From contig CAZKVC010000002.1 of the NCBI GenBank assembly GCA_964556115.1, positions 62,001 to 126,000 on the forward strand: 64,000 nt of DNA, written 5' to 3'. A model generated the notes under the pieces. It searched no databases. It was not told where the DNA came from and worked only from the letters and a program-made list of their open reading frames with translations. Made by a program: the position numbers and the translations under genes. This DNA is from Parvularcula sp964556115. Its GTDB lineage: Bacteria; Pseudomonadota; Alphaproteobacteria; Caulobacterales; Parvularculaceae. Numbering within the stretch: the stretch's first letter is position 1; every line of letters starts with the position of its first letter. Positions 33,237 to 42,500 of the stretch are shown in pieces.

Positions 33237-34181
33237 TCACTCCCTTCCTTCTTCTGTTTCCTTGATGACGTCCTTTTTCACTGCATCCGCGAGCGCGCCG
33301 AGACCGCCCACGGTTCCGGCCAGGCTCGAAAGCTCGGTCGGCAGGATGACGAATTTCTGGTTGGGGGCTTTGGCGAGTTCGCTGAAGGCACTGACATATT
33401 TCTGGGCGATGAAGTAGTTGATGGCGGAGAGGTTGCCGGTGGCGATCGACTCCGAGACCATCCGCGTCGCCTCGGCTTCGGCGGCCGCTTCGCGTTCACG
33501 CGCTTCGGCGTCGGCGAAGGCGGCCTGCTTGCGGCCCTCCGCTTCCAGGATCGCGCTTTCCTTTTCGTCCTCGGCGCGCAGGATCGCGGCCTGCTTCTCG
33601 CCTTGCGCTTGAAGGATCTCCGCCCGCTTCTCGCGTTCGGCTTTCATCTGCCGCGCCATTGCCTGGGTGATGTCGGCAGGCGGGGTGAGGTCCTTGATCT
33701 CCACACGGGTCACTTTCACACCCCAGGGATTGGTGGCCGCGTCGATGACCAAGAGGAGGCGCGAGTTGATCTCGTCGCGGTTCGAGAGAACCTCATCGAG
33801 CTCGAGGTTGCCGATGACGGAGCGGATGTTGGTCATCGCAAGATTGACGATGGCGTGGTTCAGGTTGGCGACCTCATAGGCGGCCTTGGGCGCGTCCATG
33901 ACCTGGATGAAGGCGATGGCATCGGCGGTGACCATGGCGTTATCGCGGGTGATGACTTCCTGACCCGGAACATCGACCACCTGTTCCATCATGCTCAGCT
34001 TACGGCCGACCCGTTCGATGAAGGGCGTGAGGATGTGCAGGCCTGAGGGCAGCGTCTTGGTGTACTTGCCAAAGCGTTCGACCGTGTAGTTGTAGCCCTG
34101 CGGAACGATCGTCACCACGGAGAAGAGTGTGATGATCGCCAGCGCGACCAGAACGATCACCGCGATGAAGGGAAGATCCAT
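33237..34181 (-). CDS. SPFH/stomatin-like membrane protein (QmcA type)
   Basis: A 314-residue inner-membrane scaffold protein. One N-terminal helix (FIAVIVLVALAIITLFSVV) precedes an SPFH/band-7 domain (IVPQGYNYTVERFGKYTKTLPSGLHILTPF; ATNPWGVKVTRVEIKDLTPP) and a long Ala/Glu-rich coiled coil, with FVILPTE near the end. ATG 34181 has AGGAGG 7 bases upstream. Pairing with NfeD is the normal arrangement. Likely a membrane-organising partner of proteases; the substrate is not known. Confidence 0.9.
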   Translation of the reverse strand: MDLPFIAVIVLVALAIITLFSVVTIVPQGYNYTVERFGKYTKTLPSGLHILTPFIERVGRKLSMMEQVVDVPGQEVITRDNAMVTADAIAFIQVMDAPKAAYEVANLNHAIVNLAMTNIRSVIGNLELDEVLSNRDEINSRLLLVIDAATNPWGVKVTRVEIKDLTPPADITQAMARQMKAEREKRAEILQAQGEKQAAILRAEDEKESAILEAEGRKQAAFADAEAREREAAAEAEATRMVSESIATGNLSAINYFIAQKYVSAFSELAKAPNQKFVILPTELSSLAGTVGGLGALADAVKKDVIKETEEGRE

Positions 34182-34253
34182 GCCCAAGCCTCCTTACCTA
34201 ATGTTTATGTAGGCGCTGAGAAAGTCGATTTGAAGAGGCAAATGGCCAACAAA

Positions 34254-34277
34254 AAAGGCGGCCCGGAGGCCGCCTTT
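34254..34277 (-). terminator. Intrinsic terminator of pnp
   Basis: Perfect 10-bp stem AAAGGCGGCC / GGCCGCCTTT with a 4-base loop. Read on the minus strand it is followed by TTT, giving a T6 run. It lies 19 bases after the pnp stop. Confidence 0.9.
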
Positions 34278-34296
34278 CGCAGGAGAAGAGAAACGA

Positions 34297-36417
34297 TCAG
34301 TCCTCGTTCTTCTCTTTTTCCTTGCCGGTCTCCTGATCGACGATCTTCATCGACAGCTTGACCTTGCCGCGATCGTCGAAGCCGAGGAGCTTGACGAAGA
34401 CTTCGTCGCCTTCCTTCACCACATCGGTGGTCTTCTCGGGCCGGCCCGGTGCGAGCTGGCTGATATGGACCAGCCCGTCGCGCGCGCCGAAGAAGTTGAC
34501 GAAGGCGCCGAAGTCCATGGTCTTGACGACCTTACCCTTGTAGATCTCGCCGACTTCCGGTTCGTCCGTAATCGACTTGATCCACTTGATGGCGGCGTCG
34601 ATCTGCGCCTTGTCCGACGAGGCGATCTTGATGGTGCCTTCGTCGTCGATATTGACCTTCGCGCCGGTGGTATCGACGATCTCGCGGATGACCTTACCGC
34701 CCGAACCGATCACTTCACGGATCTTCTCTTTGGGGATCGTCATCGTCTCGATGCGCGGCGCATAGTCGCCGAGGTCGCCGCGGCTCTCGCCGAGCGCCTT
34801 GTTCATCTCGCCGAGGATATGCATCCGGCCGTCCTTCGCCTGGGCGAGGGCAGTTTGCATGATGTCCTCGGTGATACCGGCGACCTTGATGTCCATCTGG
34901 AGGCTGGTGACGCCTTCGGAGGTCCCGGCCACCTTGAAGTCCATGTCGCCAAGGTGATCCTCATCACCCAGAATGTCCGAAAGAACGGCGTGCTTGTCGC
35001 CTTCGAGGATCAGGCCCATGGCGATACCGGCGACCGCACGCTTGATCGGCACGCCCGCATCCATCATCGCCAGCGAGGAGCCGCAGACCGTCGCCATTGA
35101 CGAGGAGCCGTTCGATTCGGTGATCTCCGAGACGAGGCGGATCACGTAGGGAAACTCGTCCTGGCTCGGAAGAACGGCGCGGACCGCGCGCCAAGCCAGC
35201 TTGCCGTGGCCGATCTCGCGGCGGCCGGGCGAGCCGATGCGGCCGGTCTCACCGACAGAGAAGGGCGGGAAGTTGTAATGCAGGAGGAAGTTCTCCTTGT
35301 ACGTTCCTTCCAGGGCGTCGATGAACTGCTCATCGTCGGAGGTACCGAGGGTGGCGACCACGATCGACTGTGTCTCGCCGCGGGTGAACAGCGCCGAGCC
35401 ATGGGTCCGGGGCAGGATGCCGACCTCGGACTGGATCGGGCGGATGTCCTTGGTGGTCCGCCCGTCGATGCGCCCGCCGGTCTCGAGAATCTGACCACGG
35501 ACGATCTCGCTCTCGAGGTTCTTGAGAAGGCCCGAAACGATCTGGCCATCCAGCGGATCGCTGGCATTCTCGCCGGTCAGGGCTTCCTTGGCCGCAGCTT
35601 TCACCTCGCCGACCTTGGTGTAGCGTTCCTGCTTGTCGGTCAGCTTGTAGGCGTCGCGAAGGCCGCTTTCCGCTTCGGCGCGGACGCGCGGCATGATGTC
35701 GGAATAGTCCGGCGGGGTGTAGTCCCAGGGCTCCTTCGCGCACTGTTCGGCGAAGTCGATGATCAGGCCGATCACTTCGCGCGAAGCCTTGTGGCCTTCC
35801 ATCACGGCGCTCAGCATGACCTCTTCGGAAAGCTCGCTGGCTTCCGATTCGACCATCATCACGGCGTCCTGTGTGCCGGCCATGACAAGGTCGAGCTCAG
35901 TATCCTCGAGATCCGCGATGGTCGGGTTCACGACGTAGCCGCCGTCCTTGTACGCGATGCGGGCTGCGCCGATGGGGCCCATGAAGGGGATGCCGGAGAT
36001 GGTAAGGGCAGCCGATGCCGCGACCATGGCCACCACGTCGGGGTTGTTTTCGAGATCGTGGCTGAGAACCGTCAGGATGACCTGGACTTCGTTCTTGAAA
36101 CCCGGCGCGAAAAGGGGGCGGATCGGGCGGTCGATCAGACGGGAGGTAAGGGTTTCCTTCTCCGTCGGGCGGCCTTCACGCTTGAAGAAGCCGCCGGGGA
36201 TGCGGCCGGCTGCGTAGCCTTTTTCCTGATAATTGACGGTGAGAGGGAAGAAATCCTGACCGGGCTTGGCTTCGCGTTGGCCAACCACGGTGGCAAGGAC
36301 TGTGGTCTCGCCATAGGTCGCAAGAACGGCGCCGTCCGCCTGACGGGCGATGCGGCCGCTTTCGAGGGTCAGCTCACGGCCGGCCCAGGTCATGGTTTTC
36401 TTGGTAGTGGTGAACAT
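34297..36417 (-). CDS. pnp: Polyribonucleotide nucleotidyltransferase (PNPase)
   Basis: Phosphorolytic 3'-5' exoribonuclease of the degradosome. Its 706 residues carry two RNase PH domains (about 1-210 and 310-540), the second with the active-site region DAGVPIKRAVAGIAMGLI and DILGDEDHLGDMDFKVAGT. A KH domain follows (IREVIGSGGKVIREI, about 560-610), then an S1 domain (GKVVKTMDFGAFVNFFGARDGLVHIS, about 620-690). The order rpsO-pnp is conserved across proteobacteria. The 594-base gap between them is unusually long and structured. Confidence 0.97.
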   Translation of the reverse strand: MFTTTKKTMTWAGRELTLESGRIARQADGAVLATYGETTVLATVVGQREAKPGQDFFPLTVNYQEKGYAAGRIPGGFFKREGRPTEKETLTSRLIDRPIRPLFAPGFKNEVQVILTVLSHDLENNPDVVAMVAASAALTISGIPFMGPIGAARIAYKDGGYVVNPTIADLEDTELDLVMAGTQDAVMMVESEASELSEEVMLSAVMEGHKASREVIGLIIDFAEQCAKEPWDYTPPDYSDIMPRVRAEAESGLRDAYKLTDKQERYTKVGEVKAAAKEALTGENASDPLDGQIVSGLLKNLESEIVRGQILETGGRIDGRTTKDIRPIQSEVGILPRTHGSALFTRGETQSIVVATLGTSDDEQFIDALEGTYKENFLLHYNFPPFSVGETGRIGSPGRREIGHGKLAWRAVRAVLPSQDEFPYVIRLVSEITESNGSSSMATVCGSSLAMMDAGVPIKRAVAGIAMGLILEGDKHAVLSDILGDEDHLGDMDFKVAGTSEGVTSLQMDIKVAGITEDIMQTALAQAKDGRMHILGEMNKALGESRGDLGDYAPRIETMTIPKEKIREVIGSGGKVIREIVDTTGAKVNIDDEGTIKIASSDKAQIDAAIKWIKSITDEPEVGEIYKGKVVKTMDFGAFVNFFGARDGLVHISQLAPGRPEKTTDVVKEGDEVFVKLLGFDDRGKVKLSMKIVDQETGKEKEKNED

Positions 36418-36985
36418 AGATCAGACTTTTCTGTCGTTACGCCTACGGCCGGATTGCCGCGGGCTATTTCTCTGGTTGTCGTCGCTCAATGCGCGTGGGC
36501 CGCTCATGCAGGGTTGCGGCGGCAAAGGCAATCACCGGGCCGGGAAGCCGTGCAGGTGTGCCGCTATTGGCAATCTGCGGTTTGAGGTGAACGCAAGGCG
36601 TGGATAGCAGCCAAAGATGAAGCGCTTCGATCGCACCTGTACTGGGTCGAGAAGGCTCGAGGTCGCCTCTCTTCTTCGCAGTGCCCCAACGGGTATGATC
36701 ACAACAACGTGAGAATCGGCAGAAAACAATCCGCCGCGTGCTGTGAAGGCGTGACACAACCGCCAAGTCCTCTAGCTGTGATGGAGTCGGTCCGGAATCT
36801 GCTCTCTGGACAGGCAGGCCGATGACGATCGGCCGTGAAGAACATGCGGTCTGCCAGCCGCATGTTCCTCCCGAAATGTGTCGGCCGGTTTGCACGCCTA
36901 GAGGACCGGCCGACGCAACCTCACCTTGGATTCCCAAAAGTTAAGGCAATGCTTCACTTTCCGCCATCGCGGGCAGGTGAATGCA
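36418..36985 (-). other. Gene-free rpsO-pnp interval with tandem hairpins
   Basis: No convincing reading frame is seen in these 568 bases. Three perfect stems lie in a row: GGCCGAT/ATCGGCC (36817-36834), AACATGCGG/CCGCATGTT (36841-36866) and GTCGGCCGGT/ACCGGCCGAC (36880-36914). The pnp-proximal half (36420-36800) is lower in GC and shows no strong stem. In enterobacteria this interval holds the rpsO terminator, the pnp promoter and an RNase III site used for pnp autoregulation; an equivalent or a small RNA is possible here. Confidence 0.55.
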
Positions 36986-37006
36986 GCCGGGGCCTCAAGC
37001 CCCGGC
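36986..37006 (-). terminator. Hairpin just after rpsO
   Basis: Perfect 8-bp stem GCCGGGGC / GCCCCGGC with a 5-base loop, 5 bases beyond the rpsO stop. There is no T run on the transcribed strand, so it may stabilise the rpsO mRNA or be an RNase target, not a full terminator. Confidence 0.5.
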
Positions 37007-37011
37007 CAAGG

Positions 37012-37281
37012 TCAGCGGCGCAGGCCGAGGCGGCTGATGAGGTCCTGGTAGCGGTCCTCGTTCTTGCGCTTGACGTAATCGAGCAGGTTGCGGCGGTGGG
37101 ACACCATCTTGAGAAGGCCACGACGCGAGTGGTTGTCCTTCTTGTGCTCCTTGAAGTGCTCGGTGAGGTTGTTGATCCGCTCGGTGAGGATCGCGACCTG
37201 AACTTCGGGAGAGCCGGTGTCGCCGTCTTTCGTGGCGTATTCTTTCATGAGCGCGTCTTTGCGCTCTGTCGTGATCGACAT
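37012..37281 (-). CDS. rpsO: 30S ribosomal protein S15
   Basis: An 89-residue primary 16S rRNA-binding protein that organises the central domain of the small subunit. The sequence shows the family signature TGSPEVQVAILTERINNLTEH, KDNHSRRGLLKMVSHRRNLLDYV and the C-terminal RYQDLISRLGLRR. ATG 37281 gives the exact usual length. Confidence 0.97.
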   Translation of the reverse strand: MSITTERKDALMKEYATKDGDTGSPEVQVAILTERINNLTEHFKEHKKDNHSRRGLLKMVSHRRNLLDYVKRKNEDRYQDLISRLGLRR

Positions 37282-37399
37282 GATCTGTCTCCGTGCGCCT
37301 TGTCGGAAGAATGCCGGCCGGGGCGCCGTCCAGCCGAAGCGCGGCGGGTAGCCCAAGGAGACGGGCCTTTCAAGACGGATTCTCGAAAGGCCCCGGCGC

Positions 37400-38569
37400 T
37401 CAGGTGCCGAGCGCTTTTTCGTTCCCCAGGGTCTTGGCGGAGAAGACGATCAGGGCCGCCGTCACCGCCAGCGTGGTGATGGAGGTTACGAGGATCGGAA
37501 GGAGCGGCACCCGGCCTTCGAGGAAGAGCTCCCTGATGGCGAAGTCGTGCCCGGCCACCGGCAGGAAGTCGGCAAAAGCTCCGTAGTCCACATCCGCGAT
37601 CACCGTGCTGCCGATCACGAGGAGCGGCAGGAACATGGTGAACTGCGCATAGGTCGCAGCCTCCCGGTAGGTCTTCGCCCGTGCCGACAGGAAGAGCTGC
37701 AGCGAGGTCGCGAACATCGCCAGAGGCAGGGCGCTGATCGCGGCGAGTGCCAGGGTCAGCGGTGTGGTCGAGAACCTCAGGCCAAGCTCCGCCAGTGGCG
37801 CAAGGGATAGAAGAATACCGCCAAGAACGATCGTCACCGTGGAGACGAAGCAGGCAACGACGCTCGCGATGACCCACTTGCCGATGATCAGCTGCATCGG
37901 CGTCACCGGCTGGGCGAGAAGGGGCTGCAAGGAGTGGCGCTCCCTTTCGCCCGCCACCGCATCCGCAGCCATGAAAGCGCCGCTCAGGAAACCGCCGAGC
38001 AGGAAGAAATAGGTCAGCATGCCTGAAAAATAGGCGCTCGCGCCGCCGACGCGGGAGAGGTCGTAGCGCTCCACCGCGATCGGCTGGGTGACGGGGGGCG
38101 CAACGCCATCGGCGATCAGACGCGCGGCAGCCACCTGGCTACCGTAGGCCGAGATGAGGTCGCGCAGGCGCCCGGCATCGTTCTCGATGCTCTGGCTCTT
38201 GAAGTCCCCGAAAATGCTCACTGGTGCAGGGGAACGGTCGAGATAGCGATCGGCGTAGTCGTCGGGGAAGACGAGGGCCACGCTGAACTCCTCGCCAAGG
38301 GCTCCGATCGCTTCGTCTTCGGAGTCGAAGACTTCGTAGGCGACGTCGCGTTCGCTTAGCCAACCGAGGAGGGTCGGCGCCTCGTCCGCGCCCGCGACGG
38401 CAACGTCGATGGTGCTCTCTTCCTCTACGGAAGCTGCCAGATTGGTCAGCATGACATAGAGGAGGGCAGGCATCAAAACGGCGAACAGGAGCGAGGTTCC
38501 GAGGCTTCGGTGGTCGCGGAAAGTGTCAATCGCCTCTTTCCGCACGACGGTCATGATAGGTGAGGCCAT
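37400..38569 (-). CDS. natB: ABC-2 type transporter permease (NatB-like)
   Basis: A 389-residue membrane subunit of an ABC exporter. There is one N-terminal helix (about 20-45) and a large extracytoplasmic domain (about 50-180). A cluster of five helices follows with AGERERHSLQPLLAQPVTPMQLIIGKW, a typical ABC-2/NatB cytoplasmic loop. It follows the ATPase gene by 3 bases. NatAB of Bacillus exports sodium; the true substrate here is unknown. Confidence 0.85.
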   Translation of the reverse strand: MASPIMTVVRKEAIDTFRDHRSLGTSLLFAVLMPALLYVMLTNLAASVEEESTIDVAVAGADEAPTLLGWLSERDVAYEVFDSEDEAIGALGEEFSVALVFPDDYADRYLDRSPAPVSIFGDFKSQSIENDAGRLRDLISAYGSQVAAARLIADGVAPPVTQPIAVERYDLSRVGGASAYFSGMLTYFFLLGGFLSGAFMAADAVAGERERHSLQPLLAQPVTPMQLIIGKWVIASVVACFVSTVTIVLGGILLSLAPLAELGLRFSTTPLTLALAAISALPLAMFATSLQLFLSARAKTYREAATYAQFTMFLPLLVIGSTVIADVDYGAFADFLPVAGHDFAIRELFLEGRVPLLPILVTSITTLAVTAALIVFSAKTLGNEKALGT

Positions 38570-38572
38570 GGT

Positions 38573-39295
38573 TCAAATCCTCTGCCCGATGGCTTTGACG
38601 AATGCTTCCTCGAGATCTGCCGCCCCGTAGGTGGCGATCAGCTCGTCCGGCGTGCCGGAGGCGGCGATGCGCCCCTTGTCGATGATCACGACGAGATCTG
38701 ACAATTCGTGTACGTCGCCCATGATGTGGCTGGAAAGAAGAACGCAGCGCCCCGCGTCGCGAACCCTTTTCAGGGTATCGCGCAGAAGGCGGATGTTCAT
38801 GACGTCAAGGCCGCGGGTCGGCTCGTCCAGCATCAGGTTCTGCGGCTGGTGGATCAGGGTCCGGCCAAGCGCGACCTTCATCCGCTGGCCTTGGCTGAAG
38901 CCTTCCGTGCGGCGGTTCAGGATGTCCTCGAGGCCAAGCAGTTCCGTGACCTCGCCGATCGCCGCCTTGAGGCTGCGGCCGTGAAGTCCATGCAGCCGTG
39001 CGAAATATTGAAGGTGCTCCCGGGTGGTCAGCCGCGGATAGAGCCCGAACTGGTCAGGAAAGACACCAAGGGCGGAGCGGGCCTTGAGCGGCTCCCTTGC
39101 GACCGGAATGCCGTCGACCTCGGCATGGCCATGGTCCGGTTCGATCAATCCGGTGATTGCCCGCATGGTCGTCGATTTGCCCGAACCGTTCGAGCCGAGA
39201 AGCGTCGTGATTGCTCCGTTGGCGGCGGTGAAACTGGCGCCGTCCACGGCGGTCACCTTGCCGAAGGTCTTCTTCAGGTTTTCGACTTTGATCAT
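38573..39295 (-). CDS. natA: ABC transporter ATP-binding protein (NatA-like)
   Basis: A 240-residue ATPase subunit with Walker A GSNGSGKST (34-42), Q-loop region PDQFGLYPRLT, signature GFSQGQRMKVALGR, Walker B NLMLDEPTRGLD and H-loop SSHIMGD. The signature reads FSQGQ, a common variant of LSGGQ in NatA-type exporters. The start overlaps the stop of the upstream alpha/beta hydrolase gene as ATGA, so the three genes form one operon. Confidence 0.92.
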   Translation of the reverse strand: MIKVENLKKTFGKVTAVDGASFTAANGAITTLLGSNGSGKSTTMRAITGLIEPDHGHAEVDGIPVAREPLKARSALGVFPDQFGLYPRLTTREHLQYFARLHGLHGRSLKAAIGEVTELLGLEDILNRRTEGFSQGQRMKVALGRTLIHQPQNLMLDEPTRGLDVMNIRLLRDTLKRVRDAGRCVLLSSHIMGDVHELSDLVVIIDKGRIAASGTPDELIATYGAADLEEAFVKAIGQRI

Positions 39296-40701
39296 GGTCT
39301 TGGCCCCGCTTTGGAGACGACGAAGGGCGGACGGGAAATCTCGCTGAGGCAGGACCCGTCGAGCGCTTCCAGATCGAGCGTGTCGAGAAATTCCGCGATG
39401 AGGTCCGCCGTGCAGCCATGGGTGGTGATGATGTGCCCGCCGGAAGGCGCCGTCAGGCTACGGCTGTTCGTCAGCGTCCTTGCCGCGCTCTCCGCGTTGG
39501 AGGGCGGGGTGATCGGATCGAGCGCACCGGAGAGAAGAAGTGTCGGCACGTCGCTCTCGACAGGCTCCTCGAACCCGTCCGGATAGTCGGCCGCCGGCCA
39601 TACATCGCAGGCTTCGGCGAGGACGCGGTCCATGGTGGAGACGAAGAGAAGGTCGGAGCGGCTTTTCTCGGCCCTATAACGCGGTGCCTCTTCGGCGCAC
39701 TGGACCGAAAGGAGAAGCCCCGCATTGATGCCGTCGCCGAAGCCGCCTTCGCCAATCGCTGTCCACGGATCGAAATTTCCATCGGCGGCTTGTGCGGTGA
39801 TGAAGGGGATCATGGCTGCGGTCTGCGGCGCATAAAGCGCACCGCGCAGGCCATCGGAAAAGAGGCCGCCATCGACCTCGATGGTCTCCCCGCCCATCCG
39901 GACCTGTTGGGGTTCCTGATCGAGCTGGCCCTTGAGGCGTTCGAAGGTCGCCTCGATGCGGGGAAAGGCCTCGGAACAGGCCTCGTCCGCCTCGCAATCC
40001 TCCAGTGTACGGCGCAGAGCGCTGTCGAAGGTGCTGCTCTCGCCCTGAAAGATCTGGATGTCGGGCGGCGCCACCGCATCGAGGACCATTGCCCGGACCC
40101 TCTCCGGGTAGCTTCTGACGAAGAGAAGCGCGGCGCGGGTGCCGTAGGAGCCGCCCCAGAGGTCGACTTCCCCGTGCCCCAGCACGGCCATGACAGCGTC
40201 GAGGTCTTGCATGAAGGAGGCGGAGGTGAAGTTCTGAGGCTCCCCCGGCAGATCTTCCATGCAGCGCCGGGCCAGCTCCGTGCCTGAGGCAGTGGCAGAG
40301 AGGTCTTCGAGATTGCAGGTGAAAGGTGCGGACCCCCCCGTACCGCGCTGGTCGACAAGGACGACTTCGCGGCCCTCGCGGATCGGCCGCATGAAGTTGT
40401 CGACCACCAGGCCCTGCTCGGTCGCAGCCTGGCCGGGGCCACCGGCGAGAAGATAGAGAGGCGGATGCTCGACCTGCCCACCGCTTGGCGGGAGAACGGC
40501 GAAGGAAAGTGTGATCGACTTACCGTCGGGGTCGTTCCAGTCCTCCGGTACCTCGAGCGTGCCGCATGAAGCGAGCGCTGAGACATTGCCCACATGGCAG
40601 TCCTCGAGCGCGGCTCCGCGCTGCTGTGCGTCAGCCCCGCCCACCATCAGGGCAGCCGACAAAGCGGCGCCGAGCGCCGTTATCCGTTCGTCTGCGAACA
40701 A
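39292..40701 (-). CDS. Secreted alpha/beta hydrolase (tripeptidyl-aminopeptidase-like)
   Basis: A 469-residue exported serine hydrolase. It has the oxyanion region LLAGGPGQAATEQG, DQRGTGGS, the nucleophile elbow GGSYGTR, and a C-terminal TAP-like domain with SGALDPITPP (Asp) and GGHIITTHGC (His). TTG 40701 is preferred because GGGAGG lies 5 bases upstream and it opens on a signal peptide ending near ADA (ALGAALSAALMVGGADA). A TTG at 40761 would add 20 residues with no ribosome site. It is coupled to the natAB exporter genes, so hydrolysis and export may be linked. Confidence 0.82.
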   Translation of the reverse strand: MFADERITALGAALSAALMVGGADAQQRGAALEDCHVGNVSALASCGTLEVPEDWNDPDGKSITLSFAVLPPSGGQVEHPPLYLLAGGPGQAATEQGLVVDNFMRPIREGREVVLVDQRGTGGSAPFTCNLEDLSATASGTELARRCMEDLPGEPQNFTSASFMQDLDAVMAVLGHGEVDLWGGSYGTRAALLFVRSYPERVRAMVLDAVAPPDIQIFQGESSTFDSALRRTLEDCEADEACSEAFPRIEATFERLKGQLDQEPQQVRMGGETIEVDGGLFSDGLRGALYAPQTAAMIPFITAQAADGNFDPWTAIGEGGFGDGINAGLLLSVQCAEEAPRYRAEKSRSDLLFVSTMDRVLAEACDVWPAADYPDGFEEPVESDVPTLLLSGALDPITPPSNAESAARTLTNSRSLTAPSGGHIITTHGCTADLIAEFLDTLDLEALDGSCLSEISRPPFVVSKAGPRP

Positions 40702-40842
40702 GAGTGCCTCCCTGGTCACCTCGACCAAGTCAAGGGTGCTTGATATGCCGTAGCGAGTCAAGGGGACTTGATCTCTGCCCCCGCCGCGAACCGTTCCACC
40801 TGACGTGCGGCGGGCTTTGAATGCACGCGAAAAATGCAGCCG

Positions 40843-40857
40843 GTAAGTCCCCGTTAA
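40843..40857. promoter_or_regulatory. CtrA box upstream of motA
   Basis: GTAA-N7-TTAA, one mismatch from the full CtrA site, 36 bases before the motA ATG. The wider stretch GGTAAGTCCCCGTTAACC is repeated nearly exactly in front of flgB. Confidence 0.6.
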
Positions 40858-40893
40858 CCCGCTGTGAAGCTTTGCAGCCCTAAGCGTCTACCC

Positions 40894-41760
40894 ATGGTTG
40901 CGCTCATCGGTGTCGTCTTCACTCTGATCATGGTTTTCGGCGGCTACATGCTCGCTGGAGGCAATCTGTCGATCGTGCTCAAGGCCTTGCCCTTCGAGAT
41001 GATCATCATCGGCGGCTCGGCGATTGGAGCCTTCATCGCTGGCAACAACATGTCCGTCATCAAACATACCGGATCGGACATGATGGTGCTGTTCAAGGGC
41101 GCCAAGTTCAGGAAGCAGGACTACCAGGATCTTCTGTGCCTGCTTCACCAGCTCATCGATCTGGGTGCGAAGGATCCCGTCGAACTCGAAAAGGCGATCG
41201 AAGAACCTCAGGAAGCAGAGATCTTCCAGCAATACCCGCGCATCCTTGCTGACAGGCCGGCCGTCGAGATGATCTGCGACACGCTGCGGTCCATGATCAT
41301 GAATTTCGACAATGCCTTCCAGGTCGAAGAGATGCTGGAAAAGCAGCTCATCGCCATGAAGGAAGACAGCCTTCACGGCGCGCATGCCCTCGGCCGGATG
41401 GCCGATGCCTTGCCTGCACTCGGCATCGTCGCGGCCGTCCTCGGCGTCATCAAGACCATGGGTTCGATCGACAAGCCCCCGGAAGTCCTCGGTGAGCTGA
41501 TCGGCTCGGCCCTTGTCGGGACCTTCCTTGGGGTCTTCCTCGCCTACGGTATCGTTGGTCCCTGGGCGGAGCGCATCAAGCAGATGCGGGAAGAAGAGCA
41601 GGCCTTCTACGGTCTCATCCGGGAGGTCCTGGTCCACTGGCTCCACCGCCATCCGCCCGTCATGTGTGTCGAGGTCGGCCGCCGCAACGCTCCCGGCAAG
41701 ATGCGGCCCAGCTTCAACGAACTCGACGATGCCATCCGTTCCATGAAGAAAGCAGCCTGA
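40894..41760 (+). CDS. motA: Flagellar motor stator protein MotA
   Basis: Proton-channel subunit that drives flagellar rotation with MotB. Its 288 residues hold four membrane helices (VALIGVVFTLIMVFGGYMLAGG; LPFEMIIIGGSAIGAFIAG; ALPALGIVAAVLGVIKTMGSI; LIGSALVGTFLGVFLAYGIVGP) and a large cytoplasmic loop between helices 2 and 3 that contacts FliG. The conserved Pro in helix 3 (ALPALGIVAAV) is present. ATG 40894 gives the normal N-terminus; a GTG at 40864 would add 10 residues. motB lies 13 kb away. Confidence 0.95.
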   Translation: MVALIGVVFTLIMVFGGYMLAGGNLSIVLKALPFEMIIIGGSAIGAFIAGNNMSVIKHTGSDMMVLFKGAKFRKQDYQDLLCLLHQLIDLGAKDPVELEKAIEEPQEAEIFQQYPRILADRPAVEMICDTLRSMIMNFDNAFQVEEMLEKQLIAMKEDSLHGAHALGRMADALPALGIVAAVLGVIKTMGSIDKPPEVLGELIGSALVGTFLGVFLAYGIVGPWAERIKQMREEEQAFYGLIREVLVHWLHRHPPVMCVEVGRRNAPGKMRPSFNELDDAIRSMKKAA

Positions 41761-41762
41761 CC

Positions 41763-42476
41763 ATGAGCGACGTCGTCACAGCCAACATCACCAGACAGTC
41801 GGGACTCCTCAGGGAACTGACAGTCATCGCCAACAACATCGCGAACGCTTCGACCGACGGCTACAAGAAGGAAGCGGCGATCTTCGCCGAGTACGTCAAG
41901 ACCCAACCCGGCGGCCCATCGCTGTCCATGGGCGCCCTGAGGGCTCACGCGGCCGACCTGACCCAGGGCCCGCTGACGAAGACGGGCGCGCCGCTGGACC
42001 TCGCCATCGAAGGGCAGGGCTGGTTCGCCGTTCGTCAGGGGGAGGAGGTGCTCCTGACCCGCGCGGGCTCGTTCCTTCGCGACGGCGAGGGACGGCTGGT
42101 GACCCAGTCCGGCCATCCGGTGCTGGACGAAGGGGGCGCGCCGGTCGAGCTGCCCGAAGACGCGAGCCGCATCACCATCGCCAGCGACGGAACGGTCACG
42201 GCGGACGATCTTCCCGTGTCGAAGATCGGCGTGCTGCTCGCCCAGCCCCGGTCACTCGAGCGCGCGGGCGATAACATGTGGCGCAACAACGGGCCCACCC
42301 GCTTCGTCGAAGCGCCGAATATCCGGCAGGGTTTCCTCGAAACCTCCAATGTCAACGCGGTGGAGGAAGTTGCGCGCCTCATCGAGAGCCAGCGTCTCTA
42401 CGAGGCCGGCGCTGCCCTCCAGACCGACGAGCATGAACGCCTTCAAGGCCTCATCGAGGCCCTTGGCAGGCGGTAA
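41763..42476 (+). CDS. flgF: Flagellar basal-body rod protein FlgF
   Basis: Proximal-rod component of 237 residues. The N-terminal rod motif LTVIANNIANASTDGYKKE and the C-terminal conserved GFLETSNVNAVEEVARLIESQRLYEAG are present, with PLDLAIEGQGWFAV in the core. Start ATG 41763 lies 2 bases after the motA stop. First gene of a flgF-flgG-flgA-flgH set. Confidence 0.94.
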   Translation: MSDVVTANITRQSGLLRELTVIANNIANASTDGYKKEAAIFAEYVKTQPGGPSLSMGALRAHAADLTQGPLTKTGAPLDLAIEGQGWFAVRQGEEVLLTRAGSFLRDGEGRLVTQSGHPVLDEGGAPVELPEDASRITIASDGTVTADDLPVSKIGVLLAQPRSLERAGDNMWRNNGPTRFVEAPNIRQGFLETSNVNAVEEVARLIESQRLYEAGAALQTDEHERLQGLIEALGRR

Positions 42477-42500
42477 CCTTAATAGGAAGGAAGTAGGCGG

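Noticed and set aside
35206..36585. 459-codon + strand frame opposite pnp
   Set aside because: Antisense to PNPase, no motif.
36464..36937. Minus-strand open frames in the rpsO-pnp interval
   Set aside because: No ribosome site, no conserved feature, composition of non-coding sequence, and they run through perfect hairpins.
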